14,965 nt of DNA from Faecalibacterium sp. (GCA_020025795.1 JAHHRK010000033.1:1-14965); one strand, 5' to 3'; shown: positions 7,734 through 14,318, counted from the first letter of the stretch. A program made the numbers and translations. Notes: generated by a model from the sequence alone, not told the origin.

Positions 7734-8354
7734 TCAAAAAGGCGCATAGAACGGTTCGGAACATTGCATTTCTGCACTACCACGGGTCAGTTCTCGCAGT
7801 TGCTGCGCCAAAAGCTGCTGCGTACCGTCCGGCATGGTCCATTTCAGGCATACCTTATCGGTAAAAATGGGTTCCACCGTGCTTGTTTCCATACTTTGAA
7901 TCAGCCGCTGTGCCTGCTCGTACAGAGGATATTCCACCGTGACCGAACATTCTACCAGGCTGCGCACCGTAACGATTTTCGCATTTTCCAGCGCTGCCTG
8001 GGTTGCCGCGGTATACGCACGCACCAAACCACCTGTACCCAGCAAAATACCGCCGAAGTATCGGGTTACCACCACAACCAAATCGGTCAGCTCGCTGTGG
8101 CGAATCACTTCCAGCGTAGGCAAGCCTGCCGTCTTTGCCGGTTCGCCGTCATCGGAATAGCGTTCCCGATTATCTTCCTGCAGACGATACGCATATACAT
8201 TATGACGTGCTGTACGATTTTCCGCTTTTACCTGTTCCAGAAAGCGCAGCGCCGCCTCCTCGCTTTCTGCATAAGAGACTGACGCAATAAAGCGGCTCTT
8301 TTTTTCTTCGTATTCACCGGTTGCTGTACCGGCAATGGTACGATAATCCTCCAC
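7734..8354 (-). CDS. yigZ: YigZ/IMPACT family protein
   Basis: A 206-residue member of the UPF0029 (IMPACT N-terminal) family. The two family signatures are clear: YSDDGEPAKTAGLP at 66-79 and VVVVTRYFGGILLGTGGLVR at 93-112. The C-terminal part (about 135-206) fits the DUF1949 domain found in bacterial YigZ/YvyE. The molecular role of bacterial members is not firmly established; the eukaryotic IMPACT protein regulates the eIF2 kinase GCN2. The start is GTG at 8354, since no ATG lies upstream in frame or near the N-terminus and AGG is suitably spaced ahead of it. An extended -10 promoter lies just upstream, so it is probably a single-gene unit. I see no clear terminator after it. Confidence 0.93.
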   Translation of the reverse strand: MEDYRTIAGTATGEYEEKKSRFIASVSYAESEEAALRFLEQVKAENRTARHNVYAYRLQEDNRERYSDDGEPAKTAGLPTLEVIRHSELTDLVVVVTRYFGGILLGTGGLVRAYTAATQAALENAKIVTVRSLVECSVTVEYPLYEQAQRLIQSMETSTVEPIFTDKVCLKWTMPDGTQQLLAQQLRELTRGSAEMQCSEPFYAPF

Positions 8355-8391
8355 AATATGCCCTGCCTTTATCTTTTGATATACAGATATG

Positions 8392-8419
8392 ATTATACCA
8401 TATTCCGTCGAATCCGCAA
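8392..8419 (-). promoter_or_regulatory. Extended -10 promoter of yigZ
   Basis: The minus strand reads TGG-TATAAT with a perfect -10 at 8397-8392 and the TG of an extended -10. The best -35 is weak: TTGCGG (8419-8414), 16 bp away. The predicted leader is about 30 nt. The spacer contains ATTCGACGG, a 9-mer that also occurs upstream of dgt. Confidence 0.55.
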
Positions 8420-8420
8420 A

Positions 8421-8455
8421 GAAAAACCGTTCCGCCGCATTGGCAGAACGGTTTT
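8421..8455 (-). terminator. Rho-independent terminator after the NlpC/P60-like gene
   Basis: On the minus strand AAAACCGTTCTGCC pairs with GGCGGAACGGTTTT (14 pairs, one wobble, 5-nt loop; 8455-8423), and the T-run extends to 8422. It begins 8 nt after the stop codon of the upstream gene, so it clearly belongs to it. Confidence 0.88.
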
Positions 8456-8462
8456 CTCTATC

Positions 8463-9101
8463 TTAAAGTAATTCCACGCCAAAAACTACGGTCAACCCCA
8501 CCAGTGCTACATCGCGCCACAAGCGCAGGTTTTTTCGGGCTGTATCCTTATAGGCACGCAGTCGGCCACGTTGTTCGAAATACTCGTTTTCATTGGGGAA
8601 GTTCTGCCCCACCCAGGCACGAATGCTGCCTTCGTACAAAACGTTATCCTGCAGTTCCCGTTCCAGTTGAAGCACCGTCATATACCGCTTCAGCTCCAGC
8701 ACCTCGCACAAAAAGCTGATGCAGGTATGCGTCCGCTGCAATGGGATATGCTTATGCAACGGAAAAATCAGAATATCCGCAAAGTTATATCGCGTTTCAG
8801 ACTTATGTGCCTGATAATCCTGCAATGCGGCGCGGATACGCTCGTAATGCTCGTCCGTGACCTCATATCCGCAAATCTTGATCTGGCTGTCATTGCCATC
8901 AACCAGGTAGCGTGCAGGCGTTTCCTGCTGATAGCCGCCGTTCAGCGGTTCAAAGTAGTTGCATCGGGAATAGGCGTGCAGCTTGGGAAGGGTCGGTTCC
9001 AACGCCAGCGCCACATGATTATACTGCCAGCCTGTGGCCATGCGGATGAGTGAGCCGGTCACATATTGGCTGGAAACAAACACCACATATACCGTTTTCA
9101 T
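8463..9101 (-). CDS. Permuted papain-like (YiiX/NlpC-P60 type) putative hydrolase with C-terminal membrane segment
   Basis: A 212-residue protein I cannot match to a named gene. The layout suggests a circularly permuted NlpC/P60 (YiiX/YebB-like) papain fold. A histidine comes first in YNHVALAL (H29), preceded by a strand starting MKTVYVVFVSS. A cysteine comes later in HTCISFLCEVLEL (C127, with C132 as the alternative) at the head of a helix. Such enzymes are thiol peptidases or amidases, acyltransferases or lipid-linked hydrolases; the substrate here is unknown. A charged stretch (about 170-195) is followed by a hydrophobic tail, LWRDVALVGLTVVFGVELL (194-212), which may anchor the protein in the membrane. 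There is no signal peptide. The ATG at 9101 follows GGGAGGG by about 6 nt. It has its own terminator and probably its own promoter, and is not in an operon with L31. Confidence 0.75.
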   Translation of the reverse strand: MKTVYVVFVSSQYVTGSLIRMATGWQYNHVALALEPTLPKLHAYSRCNYFEPLNGGYQQETPARYLVDGNDSQIKICGYEVTDEHYERIRAALQDYQAHKSETRYNFADILIFPLHKHIPLQRTHTCISFLCEVLELKRYMTVLQLERELQDNVLYEGSIRAWVGQNFPNENEYFEQRGRLRAYKDTARKNLRLWRDVALVGLTVVFGVELL

Positions 9102-9142
9102 GAGATCCCTCCCTTTCTTTTTGTAGTATAACAGTATGTCTT

Positions 9143-9170
9143 ATTGTACGGGTTTCTGCACAAAATGCAA
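9143..9170 (-). promoter_or_regulatory. Possible promoter of the NlpC/P60-like gene
   Basis: Minus-strand TTGCAT (9170-9165), a 16-bp spacer and TACAAT (9148-9143) lie between the L31 terminator and the gene. A second -10-like box, TATACT (9130-9125), lacks a -35. The match is only fair. Confidence 0.35.
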
Positions 9171-9221
9171 TGCCTTTGCCTGAATTTTCTTATTTTCCCG
9201 CACAATGCAAATTTTATAAAC

Positions 9222-9253
9222 AAAAAGTGCCCTCCCAAACGGGAAGGCACTTT
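9222..9253 (-). terminator. Rho-independent terminator of rpmE
   Basis: Minus-strand AAAGTGCCTTCCC pairs with GGGAGGGCACTTT (13 pairs, one wobble, GTTT loop; 9253-9224), and the T-run continues to 9222. It starts 11 nt after the rpmE stop codon. Confidence 0.9.
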
Positions 9254-9264
9254 GAAAGCATTTC

Positions 9265-9465
9265 TTACTTGCGGCCAAAACGCTTGTTGAAACGATCAAC
9301 ACGTCCACCGGTATCGACCAGCTTCTGCTTGCCGGTGTAGAAGGGATGGCACTTGGAGCAAACTTCAACGTGGATCTCGGACTTAGTGCCACGAGTCTCG
9401 ATGACGTTACCGCATGCGCAAGTGATCACGCACTTGTCGTAGTTAGGATGAATACCCTGCTTCAT
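9265..9465 (-). CDS. rpmE: 50S ribosomal protein L31, zinc-binding (C+) form
   Basis: A 66-residue protein of the large ribosomal subunit that contributes to the bridge between subunits. It has the family opening MKQGIHPNY and the PFYTGKQ block at 41-47. Four cysteines, C16 and C18 (CAC) and C36 and C39 (CSKC), form the zinc site that marks the C+ type, as opposed to the zinc-free paralogue made under zinc starvation. The basic C-terminus RVDRFNKRFGRK is typical. GAGGTG (9473-9478) lies 7 nt before the ATG at 9465. It is a single-gene unit with its own promoter, a structured leader and a strong terminator. Confidence 0.98.
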   Translation of the reverse strand: MKQGIHPNYDKCVITCACGNVIETRGTKSEIHVEVCSKCHPFYTGKQKLVDTGGRVDRFNKRFGRK

Positions 9466-9577
9466 TTCTTTTCACCTCATTTCTGGTAATGACTTATAGG
9501 GGCCATATTGTAATGTATGCACCCATCACAACCTTCAATTTCGGCTACCCCAGGGAGCAGCCTTAGAAACGATTGCT
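9466..9577 (-). promoter_or_regulatory. Structured 5' leader of rpmE, possible L31 autoregulatory leader
   Basis: Between the predicted start site and the L31 ATG lie about 110 nt with clear pairing potential. A first hairpin is GGCTGCTC-CCTG-GGGTAGCC (about 9563-9544). A second element is closed by GTGATG (9529-9524) with CATTAC (9491-9486) and encloses a CATA/TATG and GGG/CCC stem. Conserved L31 leaders have been described in several bacterial groups including Firmicutes, where L31 is thought to bind its own mRNA. I cannot check whether this one fits the published consensus. Confidence 0.45.
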
Positions 9578-9582
9578 GATAT

Positions 9583-9610
9583 ATTATATCACGCCCTGCC
9601 GGAAAAGCAA
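9583..9610 (-). promoter_or_regulatory. Promoter of rpmE
   Basis: The minus strand reads TTGCTT (9610-9605), 16 bp, then TGA-TATAAT with a perfect -10 at 9588-9583 and an extended -10 TG. Just upstream is an A/T-rich palindrome GATTTTT-C-AAAAATC (9614-9628), which could act as an UP element. Confidence 0.65.
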
Positions 9611-9706
9611 GAGGATTTTTCAAAAATCTGATAAAAAAACATGGTATGCAGACCTTTTTTCTCGTTCCCGTTTTTCGTTTTTCCACCGCAGATGTTTTCT
9701 CTGTGC

Positions 9707-9747
9707 AAAAAATGCCGCAGCCCAATCCATTGGGCTGCGGCATTTTT
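9707..9747 (-). terminator. Rho-independent terminator of the phosphohexomutase gene
   Basis: A perfect 18-bp stem with TGGA loop (9747-9708 on the minus strand, core ATGCCGCAGCCCAA) is followed by T through 9707. It starts 9 nt after the stop codon of the gene at 9757-11442. The plus strand also ends in five T, but no plus-strand gene precedes it. Confidence 0.92.
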
Positions 9748-9756
9748 GTTACTTTC

Positions 9757-11442
9757 TTATGCCAGATACTGCTTGCATGCTGCGGACAAGGCATCCTTCT
9801 GTGCCGTTGCTTCGGCCAGATCCTTACCCAACGTAGTAAAGTAGATCTTGATCTTCGGCTCCGTGCCGGACGGGCGAACGATAACTGTTGCGCCGTTTTC
9901 CAGCTCATACTTCAGCACATTTGCCGTGGGCAGACCAGTTTCTTCTGCCTTCATGTAATCGGTTCCCTTTGCAACAGCAATGCCTGCAAAATCCACAGGC
10001 GGCTGGTTGCGCAGCTGCTGCATAATTGCGGACATCTTGTCCATGCCAGACAGGCCGGGGAACTCATAGCTCTCAGTCACGTTCAGGTAACGGCCGTACT
10101 CTGCGTAGATTTCCTCCAGGCGCTGCTTGATGGAAGTACCCTTGCTGCGGTAGTAAGCAGCCATTTCGCAAATCATCATAGAGCCGATGATGGCATCTTT
10201 ATCGCGCACATAGGAGCCCGCCAGATAGCCGTAGCTTTCCTCAAAGCCGAACAGGAAGCGGTCTACTTCGCCAGCAGTCTCCAGCTGTGCAATCTGGTCG
10301 CCGATCCACTTAAAACCAGTCAGGACGTTACGCATCTCCACACCGTAGTGTGCTGCTACCTTGTCTGCCAGCGGCGTAGAAACGATGGACTTTACTGCCA
10401 CCGGATTCTTGGGCATGGTGCCGTTCTCAATGCGGCTTGCGCAGATGTAATCCATCAGCAGAGCACCGACCTCATTGCCGGACAGCAGCTGATAACTGCC
10501 ATCCTGGCAGCGCACAGCAATACCCACACGGTCAGCATCCGGGTCGGTAGCCAGCATCAGGTCTGCCTTGTTCTTTTCTGCCAGCTCCAGGCCCAGGCGC
10601 AATGCTTCGTAAATTTCAGGGTTGGGGTACGGGCAGGTGGGGAAATTGCCATCCGGGAGCATCTGCTCACGCACGACAGTAATATCCGTAATGCCAATAT
10701 CATTCAGCACACGCAGCACAGGCATCAGGCCGGAACCATTCAGCGGGCTGTAAACCAGCTTCAGACCAGCAGTCTGGCAGATACCCGGACGCACACTGCG
10801 TGCCTCGATTGCTGCGTACAGCGCATCTTCGCACTCTTTTTCTACAAACTGAATCATGCCTTCTGCAACGCCCTGATCGAATGCCATCGTCTTTGCACCA
10901 GTCAGCACATCGATTTTCTGCATTTCATCATAGACCACTGCTGCGGCAGTGTCGGTCATCTGGCAGCCATCCGGGCCATATGCCTTGTAGCCATTGTACT
11001 TTGCCGGGTTATGGCTTGCGGTAACCATAATACCAGCGTTGCAGTTATAATAACGGGTTGCAAAGCTCAGTGCAGGCACAGGCATCAGGGCACTGTAAAT
11101 CCGCACATGGATTCCGTTTGCAGCCAGGACGCAGGCAGCTTCCTTTGCAAACACATCGCTGTTGATGCGGCTGTCATAGCTGATTGCCACCGTCTGCGTG
11201 CCGCCCTGGGTCTTGACCCAGTTGGCCAAGCCCTGTGTTGCCTGGCGAACCACATAAATGTTCATGCGGTTGGTACCAGCACCCAGCACACCGCGCAGGC
11301 CAGCCGTACCGAATTTCAGGGATACCGCAAAGCGTTCTTTGATTTCTTCATCCTGGCCTTCGATTTTCTTTAATTCTTTAATTAAAGCCGGGTCCTGCAG
11401 ATTTGCTTCGGACCAACGACGGTATTCTTCCATGTACTGCAT
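9757..11442 (-). CDS. pgcA: Phosphoglucomutase/phosphomannomutase (alpha-D-phosphohexomutase)
   Basis: A 561-residue cytoplasmic enzyme that interconverts hexose 1-phosphate and 6-phosphate, linking glycolysis with glycogen and cell-wall sugar nucleotides. Its four conserved sites are all present: the phosphoserine loop TASHNPAKYNGYKAYG with catalytic S143; the magnesium loop ATDPDADRVG with D300, D302 and D304; the sugar-recognition loop FGFEESYG (398-405); and the phosphate-binding loop VRPSGTEPKIKIYF (522-535). The N-terminal KFGTAGLRGVLGAGTNRMN (43-61) is typical of the 550-600-residue Gram-positive PgcA-like group rather than GlmM. Preference for glucose or mannose cannot be told from sequence. 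GGAGG (11450-11454) precedes the ATG at 11442 by 7 nt. It has a near-consensus promoter and its own terminator. Like rpoB, it contains no TTA, CTA or TCA codons over nearly its whole length, suggesting high expression. Confidence 0.94.
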   Translation of the reverse strand: MQYMEEYRRWSEANLQDPALIKELKKIEGQDEEIKERFAVSLKFGTAGLRGVLGAGTNRMNIYVVRQATQGLANWVKTQGGTQTVAISYDSRINSDVFAKEAACVLAANGIHVRIYSALMPVPALSFATRYYNCNAGIMVTASHNPAKYNGYKAYGPDGCQMTDTAAAVVYDEMQKIDVLTGAKTMAFDQGVAEGMIQFVEKECEDALYAAIEARSVRPGICQTAGLKLVYSPLNGSGLMPVLRVLNDIGITDITVVREQMLPDGNFPTCPYPNPEIYEALRLGLELAEKNKADLMLATDPDADRVGIAVRCQDGSYQLLSGNEVGALLMDYICASRIENGTMPKNPVAVKSIVSTPLADKVAAHYGVEMRNVLTGFKWIGDQIAQLETAGEVDRFLFGFEESYGYLAGSYVRDKDAIIGSMMICEMAAYYRSKGTSIKQRLEEIYAEYGRYLNVTESYEFPGLSGMDKMSAIMQQLRNQPPVDFAGIAVAKGTDYMKAEETGLPTANVLKYELENGATVIVRPSGTEPKIKIYFTTLGKDLAEATAQKDALSAACKQYLA

Positions 11443-11455
11443 AAATAATCCTCCA

Positions 11456-11475
11456 TTTTCGCCTTGGTGCGAAAA
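11456..11475 (-). promoter_or_regulatory. Small hairpin in the leader of the phosphohexomutase mRNA
   Basis: TTTTCGC and GCGAAAA form a perfect 7-bp stem with a 6-nt loop, ending one nucleotide before the GGAGG ribosome-binding site (11450-11454). It may protect the 5' end or modulate initiation; the function is unknown. Confidence 0.35.
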
Positions 11476-11499
11476 ATTTCATTCAAAAGCACATTTCAT

Positions 11500-11528
11500 A
11501 TTTTAATTCGGCTTTGGCCGTCTGTCAA
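11500..11528 (-). promoter_or_regulatory. Promoter of the phosphohexomutase gene
   Basis: The minus strand shows a perfect -35 TTGACA (11528-11523), exactly 17 bp, and -10 TAAAAT (11505-11500). The spacer contains a short inverted repeat CGGC-CAAA-GCCG. The predicted leader is about 50 nt. It is divergent from the comM promoter, about 15 bp away. Confidence 0.8.
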
Positions 11529-11542
11529 TTCCAGATTCTGTA

Positions 11543-11571
11543 TTGTTTACAATCTTTTTCACTGGTATACT
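11543..11571 (+). promoter_or_regulatory. Promoter of comM/yifB
   Basis: TTGTTT (11543-11548), a 17-bp spacer and TGG-TATACT (-10 at 11566-11571, with extended -10 TG at 11563-11564). The predicted start is about 11578, giving a leader of about 30 nt with AGAAGG as the ribosome-binding site. Confidence 0.6.
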
Positions 11572-11609
11572 TATAAGATAGAAACCCTATTATAGAAGGT
11601 GCTATTTTT

Positions 11610-13154
11610 ATGTACGCCAAGTTAAACAGTTTTGGCCTGCATGGCTTGACCGGTTTTTCCGTTACGGTTGAAGCCGATGTGGCCCCTGGCCTGCCCAGTT
11701 GGAATATTGTCGGCCTGCCGGATTCCGCCGTAAAAGAAAGCGGCGACCGTGTGCGTGCCGCGCTAAAAAATCTGGGCTTTGCATGGCCTGCCAGCCGTCT
11801 TACTATCAATCTGGCACCTGCCGACGTAAAAAAGACAGGTCCTGTCTACGATCTTGCTATTTTTCTGGCTGTTCTGACTGCCGCCGGGCAAATTCCACTG
11901 CCAGCACCAGACACCGCCTTTCTCGGCGAGCTGGCACTAGATGGTACACTGCGTCCGGTATCCGGTGTATTGCCCATGGTGGCCGCCGCAGCCGAAAGCG
12001 GTGTGAAGCGGTTATATCTTCCCCGCGAAAATGCGTCCGAAGCAGCTTGCGCCTTGGATAATGGCTTGCAGGTCTTTGCCTGCTCCAATGCACAGGAGGT
12101 CGTGCAGGTACTAACCGGGCAGCTGATGCTGCCGCCGGCAGTGTGTCCGCCGTTCTGCCCTGACCAGGATTACACCGATATTCCTGATTTTGCTGATGTG
12201 CACGGTCAGCCGCTGGCACGTCGCGCCATGGAAATTGCCGCTGCCGGCCGACATAATATTTTGCTGGTCGGTGCGCCCGGCACAGGCAAATCCATGCTGG
12301 CCAAGCGCCTGCCTGGTATTCTGCCACCGCTGGAACGAAAAGAAAGCATGGAAACCACCAAGATATACTCAGTGGCGGGACTCCTGCCCGCCAATAGTGG
12401 ATTGGTTCGCCAACGCCCTTTTCGCAGTCCGCACCATTCCACCAGTGCTGCCGCACTGGCTGGTGGTGGAGCCACCTTTCGTCCCGGCGAAGTCAGTCTG
12501 GCTCATGGCGGTGTGCTTTTCCTAGATGAGCTGCCGGAATTCAGTCGGGAAAGTCTGGAAGTGCTGCGCCAACCCATCGAGGACGGCTGCATCACGGTAA
12601 GCCGTGTAGCCGGTAGCGCCACCTATCCAAGCCGATTTATGCTGGTAGCCGCCATGAATCCCTGCAAGTGCGGCTATTATGGACATCCCACGCACCCCTG
12701 CACCTGCTCGCCTTCCTCCATTGACCGCTACCGCAGCCGCATCAGCGGACCGCTTTTGGACCGCATCGACCTGCATGTGGAAATGGAGCCGATCGCCTAC
12801 GAGGAGTTGCGCGGCGGTACCGGCGGTGAAAGCAGTGCCAGCATCCGTGCCCGTGTAATGGCTGCCCGCAAAATCCAGCAGCAACGTTATCAGGACCCCT
12901 GCTATCGGGGCGTATTGTACAATTCCGATTTGACCAGCGCGCAAATCCGCCGTGCCTGCATCCTGACGCCCGATGCCGAAATGATCCTGCACAGCGCCTA
13001 TGATCGGATGGGACTTTCTGCACGCGGATATGACCGTATTCTGCGCGTTGCACGAACCATTGCCGATTTAGCCGGGGAACAAGATATTGGTGCCGAAGCC
13101 TTGCTGGAAGCACTCCAGTATCGTGCGCTGGATAAAAAGAGTTCCTTTCGCTGA
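11610..13154 (+). CDS. comM: YifB/ComM family magnesium-chelatase-like AAA+ ATPase
   Basis: A 514-residue AAA+ protein. The N-terminal part (1-165) is a Lon-protease-like S5 fold domain with the family signature GLPDSAVKESGDRVRAAL (35-52) and INLAPADVKK (66-75). The ATPase part carries Walker A GAPGTGKS (221-228), the YSVAG...RPFRSPHHSTS block (253-279), Walker B VLFLDELPEF (302-311), and the cysteine cluster NPCKCG...HPCTCS (C352, C354, C364, C366), which is conserved in this family and may bind metal. The C-terminal Mg-chelatase-type domain has the SARGYDRILRVARTIADL motif. In Haemophilus and Vibrio, ComM is a hexameric helicase that promotes branch migration during natural transformation; in Firmicutes the role is less clear. 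No other competence gene is near. ATG 11610 follows AGAAGG by about 10 nt. The PH-domain gene 37 nt downstream is probably co-transcribed. Confidence 0.96.
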   Translation: MYAKLNSFGLHGLTGFSVTVEADVAPGLPSWNIVGLPDSAVKESGDRVRAALKNLGFAWPASRLTINLAPADVKKTGPVYDLAIFLAVLTAAGQIPLPAPDTAFLGELALDGTLRPVSGVLPMVAAAAESGVKRLYLPRENASEAACALDNGLQVFACSNAQEVVQVLTGQLMLPPAVCPPFCPDQDYTDIPDFADVHGQPLARRAMEIAAAGRHNILLVGAPGTGKSMLAKRLPGILPPLERKESMETTKIYSVAGLLPANSGLVRQRPFRSPHHSTSAAALAGGGATFRPGEVSLAHGGVLFLDELPEFSRESLEVLRQPIEDGCITVSRVAGSATYPSRFMLVAAMNPCKCGYYGHPTHPCTCSPSSIDRYRSRISGPLLDRIDLHVEMEPIAYEELRGGTGGESSASIRARVMAARKIQQQRYQDPCYRGVLYNSDLTSAQIRRACILTPDAEMILHSAYDRMGLSARGYDRILRVARTIADLAGEQDIGAEALLEALQYRALDKKSSFR

Positions 13155-13191
13155 TTCATATACTACACTGTAAAAAAGAGAGGTAAGAACT

Positions 13192-13671
13192 ATGAGTGAA
13201 AACAAGAAATTGCGCAGCGGCCAGTTTAATGTAGACGTTGAGGAAAAGCCTCTGCTGTGGACGGACCGCAAGCGCTGGCTGGGTATGCCCATTACCTTTA
13301 CCCGCTACACCTTGAACGAGGACAAGCTGCTGGTAAACACCGGCCTTGTCAGCCTGCATGAAGAAGAAGTGCTGCTGTATCGTGTCCGTGATATCAGTGT
13401 CCGTCAGAGCTTTGCCGAGCGCTTGTTCGGCGTGGGCACCGTGTGCGTCAGCTCCACCGATGTGAGTGTTCCGCACCTGGACCTGCTGCATGTGAAAAAT
13501 CCCCGCAAGGTAAAAGAGGTACTGAGCAAATGCGTCGAACTCAGCCGCCACCGCAACGGTATTCGCTCTACCGAGTTGATGAGCGATGCCGGTTCCGGCG
13601 CTGAATCTCCCATTGATGCAGATGGCGACGGTATCCCGGACTGCCTGGAAAACGATTCTAACGAAGATTAA
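13192..13671 (+). CDS. Small bacterial PH-domain (bPH2-like) protein with calcium-loop-like tail
   Basis: A 159-residue protein without a signal peptide or membrane segment, so probably cytoplasmic. Residues about 30-120 resemble the bacterial pleckstrin-homology-like domain (DUF304/bPH2, as in YdbS/YdbT), with strands around ITFTRYTLNEDKLLVNTGL (34-52), EEVLLYRVRDISVRQSFAER (58-77) and FGVGTVCVSSTD (79-90). Members are usually membrane-linked; this one lacks the transmembrane part. The C-terminus ends IDADGDGIPDCLEND (141-155), which matches the DxDxDGxxD calcium loop of thrombospondin type 3 repeats or EF hands, an unexpected motif in a cytoplasmic protein. The ATG at 13192 follows GAGAGG by about 9 nt. 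It lies 37 nt after comM and is followed by a strong terminator, so it ends that operon. The function is unknown. Confidence 0.8.
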   Translation: MSENKKLRSGQFNVDVEEKPLLWTDRKRWLGMPITFTRYTLNEDKLLVNTGLVSLHEEEVLLYRVRDISVRQSFAERLFGVGTVCVSSTDVSVPHLDLLHVKNPRKVKEVLSKCVELSRHRNGIRSTELMSDAGSGAESPIDADGDGIPDCLENDSNED

Positions 13672-13676
13672 CCATT

Positions 13677-13727
13677 AAAAAAGCGCCTGTCCTCCGGCAC
13701 AAACCGGAAACAGGCGCTTTTCTTTTA
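13677..13727. terminator. Bidirectional rho-independent terminator
   Basis: An outer stem AAAAGCGCCTGT/ACAGGCGCTTTT and an inner stem TCCGG/CCGGA with loop CACAAA (13679-13721) are flanked by T-runs on both strands: TTTTCTTTT after it on plus, six T on minus. It lies between the convergent PH-domain gene and coaD and can serve both. Confidence 0.9.
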
Positions 13728-13748
13728 CTTTTTTCTATTTTTAACGCA

Positions 13749-14234
13749 TTACTTTTTGTTGTTGTACTTTTCCTGCAGCGCTTTTACCACGTTGGGCGTA
13801 ACAAACTTGGATACATCACTGCCATAGCAGGCAGCTTCCTTTACTACGCTGGAGGACAAATAGCTCCAGCTGATGCTGGTTGCAAAGAACATTGTGTCCA
13901 CATCCGGCATCAGTGCACGGTTTGTCTGAGCCAACTGCATTTCCACGTCAAAGTCCGTCACGGCGCGCAAGCCACGCACCAGAACCGTTGCACCATGTTC
14001 TTTTGCGAAATTCACGGTCAGTCCGTCAAAGCTTTCCACGGTTACATTCGGCATATCCTTACAACATTCACGCAGCAGCTTCACACGTTCTTCCAACGTA
14101 AAAAGCGGATTCTTTGCACTATTGATCAAAACCGCCACGATCAGATGATCATTGATATGCGCGGCACGTTGAATAATATCGAGATGTCCTTTTGTCACCG
14201 GATCAAAACTGCCCGGATAGACTGCAATCGCCAT
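13749..14234 (-). CDS. coaD: Phosphopantetheine adenylyltransferase
   Basis: CoaD (PPAT) transfers AMP from ATP to 4'-phosphopantetheine, the penultimate step of coenzyme A synthesis. The 161-residue length is standard. The nucleotidyltransferase motif is YPGSFDPVTKGHLDI (6-20, with the GH of the TxGH signature), followed by a conserved RGLRAVTDFDVEMQLAQTNR block and the C-terminal SYLSSSVVKEAACYGSDVSKFV motif region. The open frame continues upstream to 14357, but I chose ATG 14234: the protein family begins MAIAVYPGSFDP, and GGAGG (14243-14247) lies 8 nt ahead. It converges with the PH-domain gene and shares its terminator. It diverges from the AI-2E family gene. Confidence 0.97.
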   Translation of the reverse strand: MAIAVYPGSFDPVTKGHLDIIQRAAHINDHLIVAVLINSAKNPLFTLEERVKLLRECCKDMPNVTVESFDGLTVNFAKEHGATVLVRGLRAVTDFDVEMQLAQTNRALMPDVDTMFFATSISWSYLSSSVVKEAACYGSDVSKFVTPNVVKALQEKYNNKK

Positions 14235-14249
14235 ATTGATTTCCTCCGT

Positions 14250-14318
14250 CTGCCAAAATAGCGGCAGAATTGTTTCTGCGATGTATTTGCACACTGCCTG
14301 TATAGTAAAGCACTTTAC
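14250..14318 (-). promoter_or_regulatory. coaD upstream region: palindrome and two competing hairpins
   Basis: The likely promoter zone has a -10-like TACTAT (14307-14302) with a poorly spaced TTGATA (14332-14327, 19 bp), and a palindrome GTAAAG-TG-CTTTAC (14305-14318) that overlaps the -10. In the leader, GCAGAA-ACAA-TTCTGC (14279-14264) competes for the same bases with CTGCC...GGCAG (14267-14250), which ends 2 nt before the GGAGG site. The regulatory meaning is speculative. Confidence 0.3.

Noticed and set aside
9477..9908. A 143-codon minus-strand frame between rpmE and the phosphohexomutase gene
   Set aside because: It overlaps the end of the phosphohexomutase gene, its terminator, and the rpmE promoter and leader. 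Its low-complexity sequence matches no family.
9646..11373. A 575-codon plus-strand frame opposite the phosphohexomutase gene
   Set aside because: It has the same cause: it is in register with a gene lacking TTA, CTA and TCA codons. It also runs through that gene's terminator, and the catalytic motifs are all on the minus strand.
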